The notes under the pieces were generated by a model, which was not told the DNA's origin, did not search any database, and was given only the letters and a program-made list of their open reading frames with translations. DNA of 64,000 bases, taken from Caryophanales bacterium. GTDB lineage: Bacteria; Bacillota_I; Bacilli_A; Izemoplasmatales; UBA1188. The stretch is from the NCBI GenBank assembly GCA_016287865.1, contig JAEEXP010000002.1, forward strand, positions 1 to 64,000. The letters are read 5' to 3'. Each line of letters begins with the position of its first letter. Position 1 is the first letter of the stretch. The translations under genes and the position numbers were made by a program. Below are positions 1-8,642 of the stretch, piece by piece.

Positions 1-375
1 ATTGATAGCACTACCTTTTATTAAGTATTGTTTTAGAACGGAGTTAGCCCATTGTCTAAATAAAATACCTCTTTTTGAATTGATTCTATATCCTATTGCA
101 AGTACCATGTCTAAATTATAATGATCTACATAATATGTTTTACCATCTGATGCAGTATGGGCAAAATTTGCCCTAACTGAGTTTTCATTCAATTCTGAAC
201 TACTTATAATGTTTTTGATATGTTTTCCAATCACAGACCTATCTCTTTCAAATAATAGTCCAATTTCGTCTAGCGTTAACCATACAGTATCTTCTTCAGG
301 TGACACATTAACATCTAGACTAAATGCTCCATCTTCAAATTTGATTAATTCATATTTCTTTTCTTGATTATCCAT
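1..375 (-). CDS. RhuM-family protein, N-terminal 125 residues (cut by window edge)
   Basis: The reverse strand is open from the ATG at 375 to the window edge. The start is preceded by a strong AAGGAGG site. The translation carries the RhuM-family hallmarks: KYELIKFEDGAFSLDV near the start, EEDTVWLTLDEIGLLF (a winged-helix-like segment), and YNLDMVLAIGYRINS followed by FRQWANSVLKQYLIKG. RhuM proteins are found in pathogenicity islands and defence-type loci; their biochemical function is not settled. It is clearly a paralogue of the complete gene at 21208-22071, with which it shares the leader arrangement upstream. The C-terminal half lies outside the window, so intactness cannot be judged. Confidence 0.85.
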   Translation of the reverse strand, partial: MDNQEKKYELIKFEDGAFSLDVNVSPEEDTVWLTLDEIGLLFERDRSVIGKHIKNIISSSELNENSVRANFAHTASDGKTYYVDHYNLDMVLAIGYRINSKRGILFRQWANSVLKQYLIKGSAIN

Positions 376-406
376 ATTATTACCTCCTTGTTTTCTCAAA
401 AAAGAA

Positions 407-436
407 AAGCCTTACTGCATTTAAGCAATAAGGCTT
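407..436 (-). terminator. Leader terminator/attenuator upstream of the RhuM gene
   Basis: On the minus strand a 12-bp stem (AAGCCTTATTGC / GCAGTAAGGCTT, one G-T pair) is followed at once by TTTTCTTTTTT and then the RhuM Shine-Dalgarno. It therefore looks like an intrinsic terminator placed in the 5' leader of the gene it precedes, not at the end of another gene. Confidence 0.6.
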
Positions 437-492
437 GAATTTACATTAAGTTGAATTAACAGTTTTTTACTAATAGTTTTACCAACTTTCAT
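421..492 (-). CDS. Putative 23-residue leader peptide of the RhuM gene
   Basis: An ATG at 492 opens a 23-codon frame that ends with TAA in the loop of the terminator hairpin at 407-436. The peptide contains LLIQLNVNSSLI, which matches LLQLNLINSSPI in the leader frame of the second RhuM gene (22089-22178). No good Shine-Dalgarno is seen, but a -10-like TATTAT lies seven bases upstream of the ATG, so the message may be leaderless. Translation through the stem would stop the terminator from forming. The shared peptide is the main evidence that this is real. Confidence 0.45.
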   Translation of the reverse strand: MKVGKTISKKLLIQLNVNSSLIA

Positions 493-639
493 AATTAAGA
501 TAATACTACAAATATTACAAAAAAACTATAAGTATTAATAAATGATTAGTGTTTTTTATGTTGGATACTATTAGATAGGATAATTAATAATTAGCTTATA
601 TTATATTTATATAGATATATATCCCATTTTTTTATACAA

Positions 640-655
640 TATAATATATAAAGGT
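640..655 (+). promoter_or_regulatory. -10 box and weak RBS of the GNAT gene
   Basis: TATAAT at 640-645 is followed by AAAGG and the ATG at 661. No convincing -35 box is seen. Apart from this and the minus-strand RhuM leader (407-492), the intergenic stretch 376-660 shows nothing else recognisable. Confidence 0.45.
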
Positions 656-660
656 ATTAC

Positions 661-1641
661 ATGAATAAATTTGAAATAAGAGAAATAAAATATGATGAAT
701 ATGAAACTTTGCTTGATGTGATGAACACATCTTTTGGCTTTGTGGATGATGAGGTAAAGTTTGAACATATTCTTCCAAAACTATATTATAAAGATAATCC
801 TAATATGATTCATATAGGTGCGTTTGTTGAAGGAAAGCTTGTCACATCAATAGGTCTATATCTATTTAATATGATTAATAATGATAAAAGAATTAGTATT
901 GCTTGCGTGGGTGCTGTCTCAACTTTACCTGAATACAGAAATAAAGGATACTTTACTAAAGTATTAAATAGAGTGATAGAAAAAGCTAAAGAGTTAAATC
1001 TAGATCTACTCTATCTTGGAGGAGACAGAACTAGATATAACCATTTTGGTTTTGAAACCGCAGGAAGATGTATCTACTTTAATTTAAATAAGAGAAATTT
1101 AGGTCAACTCAAAGAAGAATCATATGAATTATATAAGTTAGAAGAAAGTGATACTGAAGTAATTAAAGAACTTCTAGACTTATATAATAAAGAACCTATG
1201 AGAATAGAAAGAACTATAGATAATTTCTATAAAACATTAATTAGTTGGAACTGTACTCCTTATTATGTAAAACAAGAAGGAAAGGTAGTTGGATACTTTA
1301 CATACAAAGAAGGAGAAGTTGATGAACTAATCTTTAATACATCAATAGACACAATGTTTAGAGCTATTTTAGATGTTTCTGATTATGCAATGATGACTCT
1401 TCCAATGTCTTATTACAAAGATGTTATAGATAGAGCGGATTGGTATGTTATTAGATTCGCAGATATGTTTAAAATATTAAACTTACACAATGTAATAAAT
1501 TTCTTAGGCGGAAATGCTTATCAATTAGATCATTTAAAGAATAAAGATGAATTAGAAGTAATAAGACTTGTCCTTGGTGATGCAGCTTATGATAGTGTTA
1601 TTGGAGATAATATGTTTATAAGCCGTACTAATGGCGGATGA
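661..1641 (+). CDS. GNAT-family N-acetyltransferase, Eis-like length
   Basis: A 326-residue protein with an N-terminal GNAT fold. VSTLPEYRNKGYFTKVL (about residues 86-102) is the acetyl-CoA pyrophosphate-binding motif (R-x-x-G-x). The C-terminal half continues well beyond a single GNAT domain, as in Eis-type enzymes that pair a GNAT domain with a second acyltransferase-like part. The substrate is unknown. The GH20 gene starts 36 bases downstream on the same strand with no terminator between, so the two are probably co-transcribed, which hints at an amino-sugar or peptide substrate. That substrate idea is inference only. Confidence 0.8.
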   Translation: MNKFEIREIKYDEYETLLDVMNTSFGFVDDEVKFEHILPKLYYKDNPNMIHIGAFVEGKLVTSIGLYLFNMINNDKRISIACVGAVSTLPEYRNKGYFTKVLNRVIEKAKELNLDLLYLGGDRTRYNHFGFETAGRCIYFNLNKRNLGQLKEESYELYKLEESDTEVIKELLDLYNKEPMRIERTIDNFYKTLISWNCTPYYVKQEGKVVGYFTYKEGEVDELIFNTSIDTMFRAILDVSDYAMMTLPMSYYKDVIDRADWYVIRFADMFKILNLHNVINFLGGNAYQLDHLKNKDELEVIRLVLGDAAYDSVIGDNMFISRTNGG

Positions 1642-1677
1642 TTTATATAGAAATATAATAAAGGGACGGATTCAATA

Positions 1678-3558
1678 ATGAAAGTTAATGTTATATGTGA
1701 AAAACAAATAAGAGATGGATTAGTTGAACTATCTAAAGAGTTCGATTTTGAGCTCGCTGAATCAATTAATGAAGTATTTTTCATTAAAAGTAATAGAAAC
1801 TTTGTTTCATTTGCTGAAGGTAATATGTATAAAATTGAATATACTGAATTAGTATATGCATTTAGATTATTTGTTCACGTATTAGCTCGTTTTAAGATTA
1901 ATCGTTTCTTTGATTATAACTTTGAATTCAATTCTAAAATTGAATATTTAACTTATATGCTTGACTGCTCTCGTAACGCAGTTATGAAGAATGATAGTAT
2001 AAAGAAACTAATTAGATATTTAGCTTCAATGGGTTATAACCGTTTAATGTTATACACAGAAGATACTTATGAAGTTAAAAAGTATCCATATTTTGGATAC
2101 TTAAGAAATAGATTCACTAAAGATGAAATTAAAGATATTGAAGAATACTGTGATTTGTTTGGTATAGAATTAATCCCTTGTATTCAAACTCTAGCTCACT
2201 TTAACGCTATTACTAGATATCCATCTATGAGTGAACTATTTGATTGTGATGATATTCTTTTAATTGATGAAGAAAAGACATATGAATTTATTGAAGAATT
2301 AATAAAGACATGTAGAGAATACTTTAAAACCAATATAATTCATATTGGAATGGATGAAGCTCACAATGTAGGACGTGGTAAATACCTAGATAAAAACGGT
2401 TATCACGATAGATTAGAATTAATGAATTATCACGTTAAAAGAGTTCTTGATATTTGTAAGAAATATGATTTTAACGCAATGATTTGGAGTGATATGTACG
2501 CGTCCCTCCTCGATGAACATCTAAACGTAAACGTTGAAAAACTAAATGATATGCCTAAAGATGTAGAACTCACTTATTGGGATTACTATAGTACTGATGT
2601 AAATCATTTTGAGATGTTTTTAAATATTCATAAAATGATAGGCAATAAATATAGTTTTGCAGGTGGTGCCTGGAAGTGGATTGGATTTACTCCAGATAAT
2701 AGATATTCACTTAAAGAAATAGAAGCTTCAATGCGTGCTTGTATGAATACTAATACTTACCACTATATTCTTACAGGCTGGGGAGATAATGGTGGGGAAA
2801 CATCACCATTTGATACACTACCATCTCTATACTTCGCATCTTTAATGAGATTTGATTTATTAAAGCTTAATCAAGACATTAATAACTTAATGTTTAATGA
2901 TGAATTTAAACTATTAAGTGATGGCCTTAACTTTAATGAGTTTATGGCTTTAGACTTAAATAATCGTCTCACAAATAGTAGTAATGTTCAAGAAAGAAAT
3001 ACTTCAAATAGATATTTACTCTATAATGATCCACTCCTTGGAGTAATGGATTCAACTATTGATGAAAACTGTGGAAAGATCTTTAGTGAACACGTTAAAG
3101 AATTTGAATCAATTAATTATAAGAATACTAAGTTCTCATATCTATTTGATACTCAATATAGATTAGCTAAAGTACTTTCTATCAAATCACGAATCGGAAT
3201 AGAATTAAGATGCCATTATAAGAATAATGATAAAGAAGCTCTTAAGAGTGATTTAGATAAACTTAAAACATTATTAATTCTTTTAGATGATTTCTATAAT
3301 TCATTTGATACTAAATGGAATAAAGAAAATAGAAGTAATGGTATAGATGTATTTGATTTAAGAGAAGGTGCACTAGAAAGACGAGTTAAAAGAGCTATTA
3401 ATCTAGTTGAGTCATATCTAGATAAGAAAATAGATTCTATCCCTGAACTTGAAGAAGAAATTCTAGATTATTTTGGAAACGATAAAGACCTTAAAAAAGA
3501 ATATGATATCTATGAAAATAGATGGAGAAGAATATCTTCGGTTAATGTAAATGACTAA
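1678..3558 (+). CDS. Glycoside hydrolase family 20 (beta-N-acetylhexosaminidase-like)
   Basis: This 626-residue protein has the GH20 TIM-barrel signatures. NRLMLYTEDTYEV opens the barrel, and HIGMDEAHNVG (D226-E227) is the catalytic Asp-Glu pair that positions the substrate N-acetyl group. A Trp-rich stretch, AGGAWKWIGFTPDN, and GWGDNGGE further on line the sugar pocket. No signal peptide is visible, so it is probably cytoplasmic and acts on imported GlcNAc- or GalNAc-terminated oligosaccharides. It lies behind the GNAT gene in a likely operon. NagA and NagB, encoded at 46-48 kb, could process the sugars it releases. Exact linkage specificity cannot be read from the sequence. Confidence 0.88.
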   Translation: MKVNVICEKQIRDGLVELSKEFDFELAESINEVFFIKSNRNFVSFAEGNMYKIEYTELVYAFRLFVHVLARFKINRFFDYNFEFNSKIEYLTYMLDCSRNAVMKNDSIKKLIRYLASMGYNRLMLYTEDTYEVKKYPYFGYLRNRFTKDEIKDIEEYCDLFGIELIPCIQTLAHFNAITRYPSMSELFDCDDILLIDEEKTYEFIEELIKTCREYFKTNIIHIGMDEAHNVGRGKYLDKNGYHDRLELMNYHVKRVLDICKKYDFNAMIWSDMYASLLDEHLNVNVEKLNDMPKDVELTYWDYYSTDVNHFEMFLNIHKMIGNKYSFAGGAWKWIGFTPDNRYSLKEIEASMRACMNTNTYHYILTGWGDNGGETSPFDTLPSLYFASLMRFDLLKLNQDINNLMFNDEFKLLSDGLNFNEFMALDLNNRLTNSSNVQERNTSNRYLLYNDPLLGVMDSTIDENCGKIFSEHVKEFESINYKNTKFSYLFDTQYRLAKVLSIKSRIGIELRCHYKNNDKEALKSDLDKLKTLLILLDDFYNSFDTKWNKENRSNGIDVFDLREGALERRVKRAINLVESYLDKKIDSIPELEEEILDYFGNDKDLKKEYDIYENRWRRISSVNVND

Positions 3559-3571
3559 TAATAAAAGTCAT

Positions 3572-3655
3572 CCCTCAATAGCGAAGAGACTAAACACAGT
3601 GGACTGTAAATCTGCTCTCTACGAGTTTGGTGGTTAAAATCCACTTCATCCACCA
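3572..3655 (+). pseudogene. Degenerate tRNA-Tyr (GTA) remnant
   Basis: The D arm (TAGCGAAGAGACTAAAC), the anticodon arm with CTGTAAA (anticodon GTA), a long class II variable arm and a terminal CCA are all recognisable. However, the 5' acceptor strand (CCCTCAA) cannot pair with the 3' strand (TTCATCC), and the T loop reads TTAAAAT instead of TTCGAAT. A functional tRNA is therefore unlikely. It could be a decayed duplicate or a recombination scar. A terminator follows at 3667. Confidence 0.6.
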
Positions 3656-3666
3656 CGATAGAATAT

Positions 3667-3701
3667 AATTGTGATTGATAAATCAACCACAATTTTTCTT
3701 T
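3667..3701 (+). terminator. Intrinsic terminator after the GH20/tRNA-like region
   Basis: An imperfect stem AATTGTGATTGAT / ATCAACCACAATT with a two-base loop is followed by TTTTTCTTTTTT. The rest of 3559-3857 holds the tRNA remnant and the promoter at 3759. Confidence 0.7.
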
Positions 3702-3758
3702 TTTACACAATGTTTTCACAACTGTCCTATAGTTAGCACATATCTTTTTCCCCTATTG

Positions 3759-3788
3759 TTGACATACAACGTAAAAAGAAATTACAAT
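3759..3788 (+). promoter_or_regulatory. Sigma-A type promoter of the giant surface protein
   Basis: A consensus TTGACA (3759-3764) and TACAAT (3783-3788) are separated by 18 bases. This leaves a leader of about 60 bases before the GTG start at 3858. Confidence 0.65.
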
Positions 3789-3857
3789 TGAACTGTATTA
3801 TTAATAATAATTAAATACTAAACAATAGTAAATATTAGTTACGGGGGTGTTCTTGCT

Positions 3858-6800
3858 GTGAAAAACATTATTAAGACTAAACATTTATCTAGATTATGGT
3901 TAGTAATTCTTGCAGCTGCACTTTGTTTATGTGCGGCTATTTTTGTTAACTCAAAACTAAAAGCACATGCAGATGGTGCTATATCATATGTATCTAAATC
4001 GTGGGATGCTGTAAAAAAAGAAGTTGTTAGTTCACAAGAATCTTGTTCAACATATGAGGTTCTGACTGATTCTAAAACGACGTGGTCAGATGGAAAATGG
4101 TACGTTGTTAATAGCAATCTTACAATTTCAGGAAATGTATACACTTATGGAACAGTTAATTTGATTATTTGTGATGGTTGCACTTTATCAACAAAAACAA
4201 TTAATGCCAATGATAATAAAACATTAAATATTTATGGACAATCGTTGGGAACTGGTACCTTAAATATAACTTCAGGTTATGATTTTACTCCTGGTATTTA
4301 TAATTCAGGAAGTAATCTAAATATACATGGATGTAATATTAATGCAAAGTCAAAAACAGCTGCCGGAATTGGCGGACGTGATTCTTATGCTGGTGGTACA
4401 TTAACTATATATGGTGGAAACATTAATGCATCTTCAACTAGCGGTGCTGGAATTGGCGGAGGTTATAACCAATCTGGTGGTACTATTACCATTTATGGCG
4501 GTAATATTAATGCGACTTCTGCAAACGGTGCTGGAATTGGTGGTGGCCAAAACGGTGCTGGTGCCAATTTATCAATTTTCGGTGGTGTTGTAAGAGCATC
4601 AAGCACTGTAGGTGCTGTTGGTATTGGTGCTGGTGCTGGAAGCAGTGATAATGGTACTTTAACTGTTTTAGATGGTGCGAAAGTATATGGTGGTGATGTT
4701 GAAAACCCTGGTACTGAAATAATAAAAGATGAATTAAATAATTATACTCGTCATAAGTATATGCTTGTTAATACAGGTGATAATAAAATAGAACCTGTCT
4801 ATACAGTTCCAGAAGCCGTTGCTGGTGCAGCAAATCAAAAATTATCTGATGTCACTTTCCAAGATGATCACTGGCATTTTGCAGAACCGAATTCATTAGT
4901 TGGAGATGGCATCAGTAAAGAAATTGTCTACATTTCAGACAATCCTGATGTTTATCAAGAAATACATAAAACAATTGATGTTATAGTAAATGATTATGTT
5001 ACCTATATATCTAAAGAATGGAATGGTAAAGAAGTTGTTGATACTGAAGTTACAACAGCTAACTATTTTACAATTACCGATACAACACTTGAAATGCATA
5101 ATTATACCTATGTACTTAAGAGTGATGTAACAATTAATACTCGTGTTAATGCTACAGGCATAGTAAATATCATACTTTCTAATAATTGTACATTGACTTT
5201 AGTTAAAGGTCTGACTGTTTCTTCACCAAATACTTTGAATATATATAGCCAGGGTGATGGTGAAAACGAGGGTAAGATTGTTGCCGAATTAACCTCTAGT
5301 GACTATTATGCAGCTATCGGTGGAGGTCTTTATTTTAATCCTGGAGAAGGAGATTCAGGTACAATTAATATTTATGGTGGAAATATAACAGCAAGCACTT
5401 GCATTAGAAACAGTCTTGCTGGAGCTGGTATTGGAGGTTCTGCTAATTCAAATAGTGGTCCAATTAATATTTTTGGTGGAACTATAAACGCGACTGGTGG
5501 ATATATGTCACCTGGTATAGGCGGTGGCTATAAAGGATATGGTGGCTATAAAGATATAAATATCGGGCCTATAACAATTTATGGAGGCAATATTACATCA
5601 ACCGGTGGAGATGGTGGACCAGGAATCGGTGGACCAGGTCATACTAGTAGTACTACTGAAAAACCATACTATGCTGGAGTTTTAACTGTTGAGGATATAA
5701 CAATATATGGTGGAAATATTAATGCATATGGTGGAGCAGTAAATACTTCTTACAGTGGAGGAGCGGGTATTGGATTTGGCTATGCTGGTTGTACTACACA
5801 TTCTGGAGAACCAAATGTCGACAATGTTACTCGTGCTGGAAAAATAATAATAAATGGCGGAACAATTAATGCATATGGCGGCAATCGTTCAGCTGGTATT
5901 GGTACAAGTACAATCCTTGGTGATATATCGGTTGAAGCAATTATTATTAACGGTGGTACTATTACAGCAACAGCCTATACTTATGATGGTTCTAAAGGCG
6001 GCGCTGGTATCGGTAGTGGATATGGAGACATTGATTCTGGTTATACTTCTAAAATAATTATTTCTAAAATAGAAATTAATGGTGGAAATGTTACAGCAAC
6101 TGGAGATGCTGGCCCTGGTATTGGATTACCTATCCATGGCACTGATTCATGCATAGAAAATATGATTTTTAATGGTGGAGTAGTTACTGCAATCGGTGAT
6201 GATGATTACGATGGTATCGGTTGTACAAGCACTTCTGATAGTAAATATAGAGGAACAATTACTTTAGGAAATGCAAGCATGGGCGTCATTGGTAATGCAA
6301 CAGGAACTCCTGCTGATACTGATTTAATAAGCGACTATGCAACAAATCGTCCTAAGTATATGATTATAAAATCATTCCACGAACATAGTTGGTCATATGA
6401 AGCAAATGAAGGAACATTAACAGCAACTTGTCAAAACGATAGTTGTTATATAACTGATGGTCTAACTTTAACAATGATTGCACCTTCAGAATTAACATAT
6501 GATGGAACAACTAAAGAAGTTACGTTACAAGCCGGGTATAATGAAGAAGCATTCCCTAATCCTGTTATTAAATACTATAAAGATAACGCTGAAGTAACTG
6601 AATGTATTAATGCTGGAGTATATATTGCAAAAGTAACATTTGGAGATGCTATTGCAACTCTTACATTTGAAATTGCTAAAGAGAACAGTGTTTTATCATC
6701 AGCTCCAACTTCAATATTGAATTTAGAATATACAGGCAATGAACAAGAATTAGTAAATTCTGGCACAGCATCAGGCGGTACAATTCAATATAAGATTGGA

Positions 6801-8507
6801 TTAGATGGTACATATGATGATAATATTCCTGTTGCTTTAAATGCAGGAAATTATAATATCTATTATAAAGTTGTCGGCGATTCTAACCATAATGATATTG
6901 ATGAAGCTGGCCCAATTCAAGTTTCAATTGCTAAAATAAACCCAAGTTATACCGTTCCAACTGGCGTTGAAGCATCTTACGGAGATAAACTAATAGATGT
7001 TGAATTACCAGAAGGTTGGTCTTGGAAAAATGAAACTACAGAAGTAGGTAATGTTGGAAGTAGAGAACATACTGCAATCTTTACTCCTACTGATACTGTT
7101 AACTATAATGAAATAGAAGAAACAGTAGAAATTAGTGTTCAAAAGGGAACTCCAACATATACAAAACCAACTAATTTAGAAGCTACTTTCGGTAATACCT
7201 TAAAGGATATTGAATTACCTAATAACTGGACATGGAAAGAAGAAGATAATTTAGTTGGTAATGCTGGTATTCAAGAACATATCGCAATCTTTACCCCTAC
7301 TGATACTGTTAACTATAATGAAATAGAAGTAACATTAACTATTAGTGTTTTAAAAGCTAACCCTATTTATACAAAACCTACTAATTTAGAAGCTACATAT
7401 GGTGATATGTTATCAACTGTAGAATTACCTGAAAAATGGACTTGGAAAGATCCTAAAGAAAAGGTTGGTAATGCTGGTATTCAACAACATATCGCAATCT
7501 ATACTCCAACTGATGTAAACAACTATAATGTAGTAGAAGATACTTTAAATATAAGTATAGCTAAGGCTAATCCAACATATACAGTTCCGACTGATATTGA
7601 AGCTCCATATGATGTTAAATTATCTAAAGTTGCATTACCAGAAGGATTCTCTTGGATGAATGGAGAACAAGTTGTAAATCAGTGGGGAGATAGCACATAT
7701 AAAGCTAAATTCATTCCATTTGATACTGCTAATTATAATGTTGTTGAAAATATTAACATCAATGTAAATGTTAAATGGATTTTAATAGATCCTTCACAAG
7801 GTGATGTTTCTGTTACCATTAATAATGGTGATACACAATTTGATGTAAACATTAAAGTTCAAATTGAAGTAAAAACAGAAATTTCAACTGAAGAAAAACA
7901 AAAAGATTATCGTAAACTGGGTAAAGAATATATTAATCCAAATGAAGATATTGCTGCAATTTATGATGTTAGATTAATTAGAACTATAAATGGTGTTGAA
8001 GAAGAAATCCAACCATCTGATATTACTCCTGGAACAACTATTTTTGTTCAAATGGCTATTCCTGAAGAACTAGTTGGTAAAGAATTCCGTTTGCTTCATA
8101 TTCATACTGATTCTGATATTTCTGAAATATCTAATTACTCTATTTCTAAAGACGGTAAAACTTTAACAGTAGAAATAGATAAATTAAGTGAATTTGTATT
8201 TGTAGGAGCATCTCAAACAGAAGATAATGGCTTTATCTATAAACATAGTCTTCCTGTTTGGGCAATTATTTTAATTATTGTTGGTTCAATATTAGTACTA
8301 TTCTCAATTTGTTATGTACTAGTGTTCTTTGTATTTAATAAATGGATTAATGTTGATGATAAACAAGTAAGAGTATTCAAATTAGGCCAAAATAATGGCA
8401 AGGTAAGAGTCATTTTAATGAATATAAAATTTGAATATCTTGATGCATCATTAGTATTTAACACTAAAGAACAGGCCAAAAATAATCTTTCAAAAGTAGA
8501 AGAATAA
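3858..8507 (+). CDS. Giant surface-anchored beta-helix/repeat protein
   Basis: A 1549-residue protein. The start is GTG, eight bases after a GGGGGTG ribosome site. Residues about 10-38 form a signal peptide (hydrophobic core, then HADGA). Two blocks (about 75-280 and 400-850) contain many copies of a glycine-rich rung of the form INIYGGNINA..GAGIGGG, expected to fold as a right-handed beta-helix, as in carbohydrate-binding surface proteins. Four Ig/MBG-like repeats of about 75 residues follow (residues about 1030-1300, each with a YTxPTxxEAxYGD start). Near the C-terminus, LPVWAIILIIVGSILVLF is a membrane anchor followed by a short cytoplasmic tail of about 65 residues. It is probably an adhesin or glycan-binding surface protein; the ligand is unknown. 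A terminator follows. Confidence 0.75.
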   Translation: MKNIIKTKHLSRLWLVILAAALCLCAAIFVNSKLKAHADGAISYVSKSWDAVKKEVVSSQESCSTYEVLTDSKTTWSDGKWYVVNSNLTISGNVYTYGTVNLIICDGCTLSTKTINANDNKTLNIYGQSLGTGTLNITSGYDFTPGIYNSGSNLNIHGCNINAKSKTAAGIGGRDSYAGGTLTIYGGNINASSTSGAGIGGGYNQSGGTITIYGGNINATSANGAGIGGGQNGAGANLSIFGGVVRASSTVGAVGIGAGAGSSDNGTLTVLDGAKVYGGDVENPGTEIIKDELNNYTRHKYMLVNTGDNKIEPVYTVPEAVAGAANQKLSDVTFQDDHWHFAEPNSLVGDGISKEIVYISDNPDVYQEIHKTIDVIVNDYVTYISKEWNGKEVVDTEVTTANYFTITDTTLEMHNYTYVLKSDVTINTRVNATGIVNIILSNNCTLTLVKGLTVSSPNTLNIYSQGDGENEGKIVAELTSSDYYAAIGGGLYFNPGEGDSGTINIYGGNITASTCIRNSLAGAGIGGSANSNSGPINIFGGTINATGGYMSPGIGGGYKGYGGYKDINIGPITIYGGNITSTGGDGGPGIGGPGHTSSTTEKPYYAGVLTVEDITIYGGNINAYGGAVNTSYSGGAGIGFGYAGCTTHSGEPNVDNVTRAGKIIINGGTINAYGGNRSAGIGTSTILGDISVEAIIINGGTITATAYTYDGSKGGAGIGSGYGDIDSGYTSKIIISKIEINGGNVTATGDAGPGIGLPIHGTDSCIENMIFNGGVVTAIGDDDYDGIGCTSTSDSKYRGTITLGNASMGVIGNATGTPADTDLISDYATNRPKYMIIKSFHEHSWSYEANEGTLTATCQNDSCYITDGLTLTMIAPSELTYDGTTKEVTLQAGYNEEAFPNPVIKYYKDNAEVTECINAGVYIAKVTFGDAIATLTFEIAKENSVLSSAPTSILNLEYTGNEQELVNSGTASGGTIQYKIGLDGTYDDNIPVALNAGNYNIYYKVVGDSNHNDIDEAGPIQVSIAKINPSYTVPTGVEASYGDKLIDVELPEGWSWKNETTEVGNVGSREHTAIFTPTDTVNYNEIEETVEISVQKGTPTYTKPTNLEATFGNTLKDIELPNNWTWKEEDNLVGNAGIQEHIAIFTPTDTVNYNEIEVTLTISVLKANPIYTKPTNLEATYGDMLSTVELPEKWTWKDPKEKVGNAGIQQHIAIYTPTDVNNYNVVEDTLNISIAKANPTYTVPTDIEAPYDVKLSKVALPEGFSWMNGEQVVNQWGDSTYKAKFIPFDTANYNVVENININVNVKWILIDPSQGDVSVTINNGDTQFDVNIKVQIEVKTEISTEEKQKDYRKLGKEYINPNEDIAAIYDVRLIRTINGVEEEIQPSDITPGTTIFVQMAIPEELVGKEFRLLHIHTDSDISEISNYSISKDGKTLTVEIDKLSEFVFVGASQTEDNGFIYKHSLPVWAIILIIVGSILVLFSICYVLVFFVFNKWINVDDKQVRVFKLGQNNGKVRVILMNIKFEYLDASLVFNTKEQAKNNLSKVEE

Positions 8508-8529
8508 TTAACTAACTACGATAAAATTA

Positions 8530-8595
8530 AAGGCACTCGTAAGTGAACTGAACCCCGTTTAGTTCACTTTAATGGTGCCTTCTTAATTTTTTATT
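8530..8595 (+). terminator. Two-stem terminator after the surface protein
   Basis: An outer stem AAGGCAC/GTGCCTT encloses an inner stem AGTGAACT/AGTTCACT and is followed by a T-rich run. Confidence 0.7.
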
Positions 8596-8642
8596 TATTT
8601 TTTATTAATAATAAGTATAATTATGGTAAGGAGAAATATAGA

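Noticed and set aside
4330-6250. Regularly spaced short repeats that could suggest a CRISPR or tandem-repeat array
   Set aside because: They lie in frame inside the giant surface protein and encode GAGIGGG/IYGGNI rungs with codon variation; repeat units are not identical.
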